Assembly (NCBI GenBank): GCA_003427395.1
Contig: BFEA01000002.1
Coordinates: 9,472,372-9,523,740 of the forward strand
Length of the DNA: 51,369 bases
DNA from: Chara braunii
Taxonomy: Eukaryota > Streptophyta > Charophyceae > Charales > Characeae
Reading direction: 5' to 3'
A model generated the notes under the pieces. The model saw only the letters and a program-made list of their open reading frames with translations. It did no database searches and had not been told where the DNA came from. The translations under genes and the position numbers were made by a program. Each line of letters begins with the position of its first letter. The stretch's first letter is position 1. Below are positions 44,480-51,369 of the stretch, piece after piece.

Positions 44480-44746
44480 TTACAACTCACCGTTGATCCT
44501 TCTTGCTAGAGAGACCCGTTCTTGAAAAATGTGATATGATACCCTCTCAGTACTTCCCACTTTCACTACCTTTAACAGATAGCTTATCTCAGTCTGGTCA
44601 GTGGTAACTCTCAAGGCAGAATCTCTCATGCGATCTAAGAAAGGCTGCAAAAACTCAAGCTCATCCAGGGTAGAAAGATTTTTGTCAGAGATCCGAAGAG
44701 TCCAATCTATCTTGACTACTCTACCTTCCAACACACCTTCCAACAC
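44480..44746 (-). CDS. beta3 accessory frame
   Basis: The frame is open from a TAA near 44785 to the TAA at 44480, but no ATG lies near its 5' end. The first codon given here is GTG; CTG or other non-AUG starts are possible, or the ATG is lost. It reads VVKIDWTLRISDKNLSTLDE, then RVTTDQTEISYLLKVV and QERVSLARRINGEL. It is related to beta4, and more distantly to the LTR-borne beta1 and beta2 (shared ending pattern T/S-V/I-E-x-A-R-R/E). No known family is recognised. Confidence 0.45.
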   Translation of the reverse strand: MLEGVLEGRVVKIDWTLRISDKNLSTLDELEFLQPFLDRMRDSALRVTTDQTEISYLLKVVKVGSTERVSYHIFQERVSLARRINGEL

Positions 44747-44784
44747 AACTCTTAGTGTCAGTTGTTCAGTTAAACTGGGTATTG

Positions 44785-44946
44785 CTAATTATCATAAGCA
44801 ACATCTGAAAGGTAGATCTCAGGTTGGACAGAATCAGGGACCTCGAATCTGTGTTCAAAGGTCCTCAGGAGTAGGGATTTTATCATCACAGTGAAGTTTT
44901 TTTCTCTTGCTCTACCAATCTCTGCAATGGCTTCCAACAGAGGCAT
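44785..44946 (-). CDS. Short leader frame, unknown
   Basis: 53 residues from an ATG that follows a TAG directly (UAGAUG): MPLLEAIAEIGRAREKNFTV, ending PEIYLSDVAYDN. The frame that ends at that TAG (from about 45018) is a short open piece, FERLPEFSITKGFEGRRY, with no start. Included because of the stop/start junction; coding status is uncertain. Confidence 0.35.
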   Translation of the reverse strand: MPLLEAIAEIGRAREKNFTVMIKSLLLRTFEHRFEVPDSVQPEIYLSDVAYDN

Positions 44947-45051
44947 CTAATATCTCCTGCCTTCAAATCCCTTAGTAATTGAGAACTCAGGAAGCCTCTC
45001 AAATTGTCTTACTTATTTCCCCCAAGTTACTTTTCTCTTTAACTTTTCATG

Positions 45052-45333
45052 TCACTCTTTGCTTCTTATGAGACTAATATAAGCACATGTCTGACACTTC
45101 AAGTAGTCATCTTCCTTTTCTAGGCCTGCTGGTACATAAATCCGCACGTCCAGGCTGCCAGTACTCAGGAATTTGACCACTGGGATGTGAAATGTTATGG
45201 ACCCTCTCTCACAAGTCTCACATCTCAGGATCACAAAAGGATTATCACACCCTATCACCTCATAGAGTTTACCCTTCACAATAGTTATCCTGGCTACTGA
45301 GAGTATTCTTTTTGGACTCTCTTCACTTTCCAT
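45052..45333 (-). CDS. alpha5 accessory frame, shortened
   Basis: The ATG at 45333 lies inside the end of alpha4 (40-base overlap, different frame). It has 93 residues: KRILSVARITIVKGKLYEVI, then VVKFLSTGSLDVRIYVPAGL, which matches the VL-FYF-DLD-YDVRIYVP core of alpha3 and alpha4. It ends after CQTCAYISLIRSKE without the C-terminal PP-W part. Two Cys pairs (RCETC, KCQTC) could bind zinc, which is speculation. Confidence 0.5.
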   Translation of the reverse strand: MESEESPKRILSVARITIVKGKLYEVIGCDNPFVILRCETCERGSITFHIPVVKFLSTGSLDVRIYVPAGLEKEDDYLKCQTCAYISLIRSKE

Positions 45334-45788
45334 GCAAACTTTATCATGGCATACCAATTATATCTTGGGAATGTGAGTCCCTCAACAGGTGGAGATGGTA
45401 TCCCAACAAAAGGTCTGACATAGGTGCTAAAGGAAAAGTTTCTTCCCTCTCGCTCTAATCTTCTCTTCTCATCATGCACAAGGTTTGACGCTCGTTGCCA
45501 ACACGCACCTTTTCGGTTTTCATCAAATCTCTGCTTTGGCACATAAATCCCAATATCATATTCATCAAGATCAATAAAATAGCATGTAAGAACATACAGA
45601 CTGTCTTGTTTTTGTCCTGATCTCTTTATGGCTTCATACCTCACAATTTCATAAGGAATTACCACCTTACATGCTATTGAATAAAGAGAATTCAACAGTT
45701 TGTCTGACTCGGCCCTACTCAGCCCTTCATGGCCTCTTATCAGTCTAAGCTTAGATTTCTCCTTCAAGGGTACATAACATCGACTCAT
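45294..45788 (-). CDS. alpha4 accessory frame, intact
   Basis: The ATG at 45788 overlaps the stop of alpha3 as UGAUG. It has 164 residues, unbroken. Core features shared by the family are KVVIPYEIVRYEAI, YVLTCYFIDLDEYDIGIYVP, HDEKRRLEREGRNF, and FVGIPSPPVEG followed by YNWYAMIKFAWKV. It is mixed charged and aromatic, with no signal peptide or membrane helix. It is the best representative of the alpha family. I do not recognise a known domain. Confidence 0.6.
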   Translation of the reverse strand: MSRCYVPLKEKSKLRLIRGHEGLSRAESDKLLNSLYSIACKVVIPYEIVRYEAIKRSGQKQDSLYVLTCYFIDLDEYDIGIYVPKQRFDENRKGACWQRASNLVHDEKRRLEREGRNFSFSTYVRPFVGIPSPPVEGLTFPRYNWYAMIKFAWKVKRVQKEYSQ

Positions 45789-46278
45789 CAGACTCTTTGA
45801 CCTCTTTTCACTTTCTGGACAAACTCAATCACCGCAAACCAATCATCTTTTGATAAATTTATATCAGGTAAGGGAGGAGCCAGAAATCCCTTGAAGACAG
45901 TAAATCGAGTAGATCCAGTGAAACACTTGTTCTCTCTCTCAAGCCTCTCTCTCTCTTTCAATACAACTTCTTCAGCAAATCCCTAGCATCTCCCATATAC
46001 TGCATCAACACTTCTTTCCTTTGGGACATAAATTCTTACGTCATATACATCCAGATCTGTGAAATAGAATGTCAGTACATATAATCGTTCCTGCTCCCAT
46101 TCGCTCTCGACCATCTTATACTGACAACTTCATACGGAAATACCTCTCTCTTACTTAGAGTATTCAGCGACCTTAGAAGACATTCAACCTTCTCTTGACT
46201 TGGACCGAAACCTCTGTCAAAATTTGACCTTCTTTGTCTGATTACTTCTGCTGAAATCTCTTCAGCTCTTTTGACCAC
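45788..46278 (-). pseudogene. alpha3 accessory frame, one frameshift and one stop
   Basis: The open frame begins within the end of alpha2 (first codon GTG at 46278; true start unclear). KREVFPYEVVSIRW precedes a frameshift near 46075. It continues as VLTFYFTDLDVYDVRIYVPK, a TAG, then KERERLERENKCFT, GFLAPPLPD and DDWFAVIEFVQKVKRG, ending at TGA 45790-45788. The layout matches alpha4 throughout. Confidence 0.55.
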
Positions 46279-46675
46279 CGTTTCTTTTCTCTCTTGTCAA
46301 TACCATGTTGATTATCGGTAGCCAGTTACTCTCATCACAATAGCTGTCAGGCATAGGAGGGATTGGAACAGTCTTGTATGTTACTAGCATTATACCCCAT
46401 TTCACTTTCTTCTTTTGCTTGATCAAGTTTGTCTTTTCATCATAGATAAATTGGATCACAATCTCCCATAACCAATTAAAGTCCTCACCATCATTGTTGC
46501 CTCCTTCCTTGACATAGGGGCGGATATCATAGATATTTTTTTCCAAGAAGTGAGCCAGCACTACGCAGATGGTTGAGCCACAAGAGTGATAGCTCCAACA
46601 AGCCTCATACCTGTAAGGAAATATCGCTCTTGTAGTAAATTTAGACAATTCTCTCAGAGCACCGTCGACCAGCAT
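46262..46675 (-). CDS. alpha2 accessory frame
   Basis: ATG at 46675, 137 residues, unbroken. It reads LRELSKFTTRAIFPYRYEA, VVLAHFLEKNIYDIRPYVKE, then KTVPIPPMPD and SNWLPIINMVL. The motifs PY, YDIRPYV, PP and W are in the same order as in alpha1 and alpha4. It is the first frame after the primer site (about 315 bases away) and its end overlaps the start of alpha3. Confidence 0.55.
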   Translation of the reverse strand: MLVDGALRELSKFTTRAIFPYRYEACWSYHSCGSTICVVLAHFLEKNIYDIRPYVKEGGNNDGEDFNWLWEIVIQFIYDEKTNLIKQKKKVKWGIMLVTYKTVPIPPMPDSYCDESNWLPIINMVLTREKRNGGQKS

Positions 46676-46989
46676 TTTTCCCGATCCGTCTCACTCTCTT
46701 CCTTTCAATTTTCTTTCAGTGTGTTGGACGAAAATTGAGCATACCTGATGTCAATCTCGATTCTCTCCAGTCAATAATATCAATCTCCTTTCCCGATCCA
46801 GTGTGGTACCTCACACAAGGAAGAAATAAATCACAGTTAGCAATCGTGATTCTCAAGGAAATCGAGACTTAAATGGGAATAATAAAATTAGCATGAAGCT
46901 CACAAAAATGTCAGCAGTTCTCACATCATAATCAAAGCTCAGAGATAATGATGACCCAGGCTCGTTCCGGACACGAAAATCTTTTCATG
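46676..46989 (-). other. Element B leader between primer site and alpha2
   Basis: No open frame or other signal was recognised. Confidence 0.5.
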
Positions 46990-47007
46990 TCCCCGGCAAC
47001 GGCACCA
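46990..47007 (-). other. Element B primer-binding site
   Basis: The minus strand reads TGGTGCCGTTGCCGGGGA. From memory, TGGCGCCGTTGCCGGGGA is the site that pairs with the 3' end of tRNA-Asp in many plant Ty3/gypsy elements; one base differs. It lies four bases after the LTR end (…GCGACA). Confidence 0.8.
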
Positions 47008-47490
47008 TTTTTGTCGCACTTTTTCCGGTCGGGCCACTTTGGGCGACCGAAAAGCCAACAGGCTGTCACGCAGGATTTTGGTTGCGATTGCAATAAATAA
47101 AATAAATTAAATAATGCAAATCCCTTCCTGTTGTGTCCGTCCGGCTTCGAGCGAGACCCTTCAATTGCGGTCTTCGCCAGTCTCCGGTCTTAGAAAACTT
47201 TTATTTTGATTCGGAACAGCAGAGAATTATGCAAATAATAATCATAAAATTATGGGGTGTTGTGCATGCGTCAATTATGTCAATCTGATTTTGAGAACTG
47301 TGACAAAACATCCACGAAGGCAATCTTCAAGCAAGAATAATGCAGAAAATAAGACTGACTGACTCGAGCAAAAACAGGGGCAATTGAGTGAGGGAAGAAT
47401 GAGAACTCATAATAATCTCAGACAGTACATGTAAACGGGCATGGTCAGCACCTCTTAAAAGTCCTCACTCATCCCTAAAGTCAGTCTCTC

Positions 47491-48151
47491 TCAATCTCTT
47501 TTCACTGATCTTCTCTGGTGTTGAGACTCACGCCCACGTACAATCTGTAACTGAGGCATCGTGACAAAATGCCACCTGTAGCTAGCAAGCTCTAAACACG
47601 ATCATCCGAGGTACATAACACGGTAGTTAACCATGGAGCAAAACTCCTCCCACAATGCAGGCAGCCCGTCCACTGAAAAGACCCCTCGTCTGAGGTAGGG
47701 GTACTCGGTGGGCTCAGTCAGCGCCTCAATGTCGATCACCGCCGGAGAGATGTACCTCTTTGCCAAACCGATCACGTCCAGCCAACTCGTGCCATCAGTG
47801 AGAGGAGAAGGGACTGGAGGCCTAGGATAGTCAGTATAAAGCATTGGCCCGAAGCCGCGAATCAACGTAGTACCACTCTCATCGAACTCCCTCTCTCTGC
47901 TCAAGGTATTCGGTGGCTGAGATCCAAACTGGATCGAAAAGTTCATGAGTTTCCCTGCCCTTCTTCATATAAGGCCTCAGCTCGTGAATAGTACCATCAG
48001 CAAAACTGGTCTGGACAACGAAGGTTGACAGATCTCCCTGTCTGAAACCAACGGCACTTACATACTGATAATGAAATGCCTCTTTGCATGAAATCCGATT
48101 GAGGTTAGCCAACACTGACTCACTGACCGGTGTAGACTGAACTGTGCTCAT
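47491..48151 (-). pseudogene. alpha1 accessory frame in the LTR (right copy)
   Basis: The ATG at 48151 leads MSTVQSTPVSESVLANLNRI, EAFHYQYVSAVGFRQG, FADGTIHELRPYMKKG, then a 2-nt deletion in a GA repeat near 47900. The next frame gives LIRGFGPMLYTDYPRPPVPS, GTSWLDVIGLAKRY and LRRGVFSVDGLPALWEEF, a TGA at 47602, and a tail to 47491. About 220 residues when whole. PY, RPYM, PPVP and W line up with alpha2-alpha4, so the LTR frame belongs to the same family and has an added C-terminal part. Each LTR copy lacks the lesions of the other. Confidence 0.65.
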
Positions 48152-48343
48152 GAGTAATCTTGCCAGTACAAGTTGACCAGATGATCCTGGAGAACTGGCT
48201 ACCCAACTGACTGCAGGAAGCTGATTGCTGGAACTGATTGCTAGAAACTGATCAATAGTAACTGACTGTTGATGACTGAATGCTGATTAAATGATTGCTA
48301 AATGTCCAAGTATGTGAACTGTCCTTGCACAGAAACAAAACTC

Positions 48344-48598
48344 TCACGGGTGGTTGCCAACGGTCCTCCTTGCTTCCTCAACAGTACCCTCAGAAGTCAT
48401 AATGGCACATAATTTCTCATTCCTGTCGTGCAGTAATATGTGTACTCGATTCTTGTACGACTTCTCACAAGGGACAGTGCGTGTTCCATCATCACAGTAG
48501 TCTGTAGATTGTATTCCTCCACTGCGCTTTCCCTCCAGGTCTCCGCAGTGCTCTGAATAAAGCGAGCAGGAGACTTTAACTGTGTTGTTGTGGTCCAT
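48344..48598 (-). CDS. beta2 accessory frame in the LTR (right copy)
   Basis: ATG at 48598, 84 residues, unbroken: MDHNNTVKVSCSLYSEHCGD, ending MTSEGTVEEARRTVGNHP. It is the same length as beta1 and shares V-V-C near the start and the T-V/I-E-x-A-R ending. The left copy has a one-base deletion. Function unknown. Confidence 0.5.
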   Translation of the reverse strand: MDHNNTVKVSCSLYSEHCGDLEGKRSGGIQSTDYCDDGTRTVPCEKSYKNRVHILLHDRNEKLCAIMTSEGTVEEARRTVGNHP

Positions 48599-49627
48599 AT
48601 TCTCACTGGTCTCTCCCTACGTCAGTTCACCCAACTTAAGGCGAGTGACTCTTGGATGATCCGGGTAAGAAAATGCTATTGGGTAGATTGTTGTTTTGAA
48701 TAGTCATTTCAAATTACTGTTACCAACTGCAGTTTCTGAGTGTTGAGTCTGAGTACTGATCTGAGTACGGTCTAGCGTACAGAATTCCAAAATACTGTTC
48801 TCTGAAATGTTGGGTCTGGATGCAGTTATGAAAGCTTCTTTGTTGCTGTTTCTGACTGCCCTTTCGATTACTTGCTGGTCTGATTACTAAGTTGAACACC
48901 TCCTCTAAATGCTGGTTAAAATGTTAATCAAAAGTAAGAAGGTTGTCATTTGATTGCCTATTTTTAGTGTCGCCTTGAAGTACTGTTATGAAATACCGTT
49001 CTAAAAAAAACGTTCGCAAAAAAAAAAGAAAACTGCTATGAAAAACTACTTCGAAAAACTGTCCTGAAAAGCTGTTCAGAAACACTATTCGAAAGTACCC
49101 TTCTGAAGTACAGTTCTGAAGTCAATCAACCCCTGACCAAGAAAACGGGAATACAACTGAATAAATGCTGACCTGGGGGAGTTGAGCATCACTGATTAAT
49201 CTTTTTGCACCCAAGACACTGGTTGAGTGCTGATAAAATTTAGATTACACACTTGAACAATCTCTGGTCAGTAGTCAACAACGTGATGTGCAGTTCGTTA
49301 AATGAATAATCACTGTTTTAAGAATTGACGGTGTGCTGCCTGGTGTCGACCAACAACGCCGAGTACTGGTCACTGCCAGTAGCACTAAATACTACACAAA
49401 TATGTGTATTGGCAGCTCACTGATCAATTGCTAGTTGACACCCAATTGTACGCTGATTGGTCAATGTTTGGTTGGATTGGCTGTCAATCGTTCACGTGCA
49501 AGTTTGAACAATGGCTAATTACCGGTCAATCTAGCATCTGACTGCGGATTAGGAATTTCTCCTTTCATTGCAGACCACTGTCTAACGTCAGCACACACCG
49601 AGCGCTTTTTACTCTTCTTAGCCTTTG

Positions 49628-49879
49628 CTAGTTAGCATTAACGATCTCCCGGGCTCGCTCGATTGTCTCAGTAGTGGAATAAGTGTTGTGTGCCTTCCCA
49701 TCATTCTCATAGAAATAGGTGACATACTCAATAAACTGTCTCTCCCCTGCTATTCTGACTGCATGTTCCGTTTGAAGTTGCTTACTAGCGATCCCATCAT
49801 GGCACGCATCACTTTCGCATCCTTCCCCTTTGTCTCTGTTCACTCGACACTTTATCACCAGAACTTCATCACTCGCCAT
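49628..49879 (-). CDS. beta1 accessory frame in the LTR (right copy)
   Basis: ATG at 49879, 83 residues, unbroken in both LTRs. VLVIKCRVNRDKGEG at the start and FIEYVTYFYENDGKAHNTYS, TIERAREIVNAN at the end. It is the first of the three small frames read in the LTR. I do not recognise a family. Confidence 0.55.
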   Translation of the reverse strand: MASDEVLVIKCRVNRDKGEGCESDACHDGIASKQLQTEHAVRIAGERQFIEYVTYFYENDGKAHNTYSTTETIERAREIVNAN

Positions 49880-51111
49880 GACTTTCTCACACTTCCAACC
49901 TCAATCACGAGTGGACTGACTGCGCTTCGTTATGGTGAGGTCAAGTGCACAGAGTAGACTATCACCACGAGTTTAGGAGGTTCCCCAAGGGTCCATACGT
50001 GAACGTGTAGTGCTGGTAAAAGGGAGTCGAACTCACCCCTCTACGTGTCTGAACCCCAATATGCCAAACTAGCGGATGGCACGTAACTGATCCTACCCAA
50101 TGTCACCGGATTCTGGGCCAGGCCCTCAGACTTTCGTTTGAGTCCACGAGAGAGTCGTTTAAGTTCAGCCTGAGTTTTCTGATCGTCTGAAGCCGAGTCG
50201 TGATTATTTGAGATTAGTTAACCGAGTCTGGTCTGCCAGACAGTCGGAGCACAATTAGCATCGACTTCGTCTGATATCTACACGTTAGTTGACTTCATTC
50301 AATTTTTGAAATATAAGATAGCACCTCAAAGCTTATTCGGTGAGTCAGGTAAGGGCGAGCCAGAAGGGACGGAGTGTACTCTCCCAACGTTATGACCCCG
50401 CGGGATTTCAGTCATGACCAGGCTTTGTTCAATCTTCGGTTCTAAATACTGGAGTATCTTCGGGGCGTATGTTATGCTGAGAGATCATACAAGGCGGACC
50501 CTATCAAGTCATAACTCCAAGATGCACGACTTCCCAACTCGACCGTTGTAGGTCACCCAGCAGATTTACAGCACAAGACTAAAAATAACTCATCAGTTAG
50601 TCACCATCCATAAGGAACTTGGCCAGTAAACAGATGACTTCCCTTAGGATGCACTGCTTCTTGCCCATCTGAAAACTTACTCTAATCACGAACTCTATTA
50701 CTCACTAGAAACTCGCCAAAAGCGCAACAGACCAGTGTAAACAGACAAGTCCCCCCCCCTTTGAGCTTGCCCACTAAGTCCGCATTTTTGATCCCCTGAG
50801 AGATCAAACTCACGGTTGAGGTTCACGTCTGACCAGTGATAGAGACCCCGTGACGACAAAGAATTAAGTAAATAAACAAGAAAAAAAAAAGTTTTCCCTC
50901 TCGAATCATTGCCAGCAACTGCTTTATTCACCAGGGGGCTTTTAGTACGTCTGCTCAAGCATTCATGGTAACTACAATTTCGAGTATCTTCAACTTTATT
51001 TCGCAGTAGTTATCATTTGACCACTGAAATGACCTAGGGAAACATACGCATGTTCAGTCATTTTCTGATCACGAGTGAACTCGCGCAGCCACAAATAGGT
51101 ATACGATTAGA

Positions 51112-51369
51112 CACACACGTCTCAACACTGACGGCCATACACATATGTAGTCGCGTAGTATAGCCTTGCAGTGTAGCCATACTACGTGATCACACGGTCT
51201 AGTCACGCCGTGTAATCACGCAACAATGTAGTTACTGAGTATAGTCACTCAGTGCAATCACACTATGTGATCGTATAGCAACAGTCACACAGTGTAATTG
51301 CGCAGCCACGCGATTACACTGTATAGCCAAGTCGTGCAATCACATTGTGTAATCGCATGATAATAGTCG
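51112..51369. repeat. Hairpin-rich degenerate short repeat, right LTR
   Basis: The counterpart of 31440-31697, with the same units and the same last base. It ends with the window. Confidence 0.8.

Larger units (their letters stand above)
27353..51369 (-). mobile_element. Element B: giant Ty3/gypsy retrotransposon with accessory frames
   Basis: LTR copies begin at 27353 (left, 3' LTR) and 47012 (right, 5' LTR). A primer site lies at 46990-47007 and gag-pol reads leftwards from 44147 to 38496. At least 24 kb is included and the right LTR is not complete. The left edge cuts the element A LTR, so the five bases TACGG at 27348-27352 are the expected target duplication. Between primer site and gag lies an array of small frames, and more lie in the LTRs. 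The plan resembles Ogre elements in size, LTR length and an extra frame before gag, but relationship to them is not shown. Confidence 0.85.
47012..51369 (-). repeat. Element B 5' LTR (right copy), incomplete
   Basis: It starts TGTCGCAC on the plus strand, ends GCGACA on the minus strand, and runs to the window end, so it is longer than 4.35 kb. It carries beta1, beta2 and alpha1 in that order of transcription. The gene order is taken as ancestral because alpha1 is continuous. By eye it differs from the left copy at roughly 4 percent of compared positions. Confidence 0.88.

Overview
The window is eukaryotic repeat DNA with no rRNA, complete tRNA or recognisable host gene. Almost everything that can be read is a retroelement: at least three LTR retrotransposons of the Ty3/gypsy type and several LINE fragments with an APE-type endonuclease, reverse transcriptase and zf-RVT zinc finger. 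This suggests a large, repeat-rich genome, probably of the green lineage (plant or streptophyte alga). That placement is inference from element style and primer-binding sites. Nearly all coding frames are broken, so the region is old, silenced repeat sediment.

Layout. 1-1690: microsatellite, a tRNA-like remnant and degenerate 124-bp repeats. 1687-5839: two LINE pieces in opposite orientation (RT on minus, endonuclease on plus). 6483-7052: a LINE C-terminal zinc-finger piece. 7377-11100: a longer minus-strand LINE with an endonuclease and C-terminal part but no visible RT, ending in an A-tail. 12403-14791: an orphan Ty3/gypsy gag-protease (element C). 15164-27352: element A, a minus-strand Ty3/gypsy element with gag, protease, RT, RNase H, a PHD finger, integrase and a further downstream reading frame. 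Its 5' LTR carries a LINE tail insertion at 26565-27000. 27353-51369: element B, a giant minus-strand Ty3/gypsy element of at least 24 kb that sits inside the 5' LTR of element A. The window ends within its 5' LTR.

Two features look new to me. First, element A encodes a C4HC3 PHD finger in the same frame as RT and RNase H, just before the integrase zinc finger; this suggests a chromatin-reading module in the polyprotein. Second, element B carries a cluster of small accessory reading frames between its primer-binding site and gag, and more of them inside its >4.3-kb LTR. They fall into two repeated families, called alpha and beta here. Several neighbouring frames join by stop/start overlap or direct adjacency (UGAUG, UAGAUG, UAAAUG), so the leader looks like a polycistronic, operon-like array. 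The overall plan recalls Ogre elements (giant, very long LTR, extra frame before gag), but the array is more elaborate.

How the parts fit together. In element B the order of transcription is LTR (beta1, beta2, alpha1), primer site, alpha2-alpha5, a short frame, beta3, beta4, gag, in-frame UAG, protease, RT, RNase H, integrase, a long 3' region with another alpha-like frame, then the 3' LTR. The two LTRs carry different lesions. The left LTR has a 2.6-kb internal inversion that splits alpha1, so the right LTR shows the ancestral order. Both LTR copies stop at exactly the same base, one at a 660-bp N gap and one at the end of the window, inside a hairpin-rich short repeat. Both integrases have lost a catalytic aspartate, so neither copy is autonomous.
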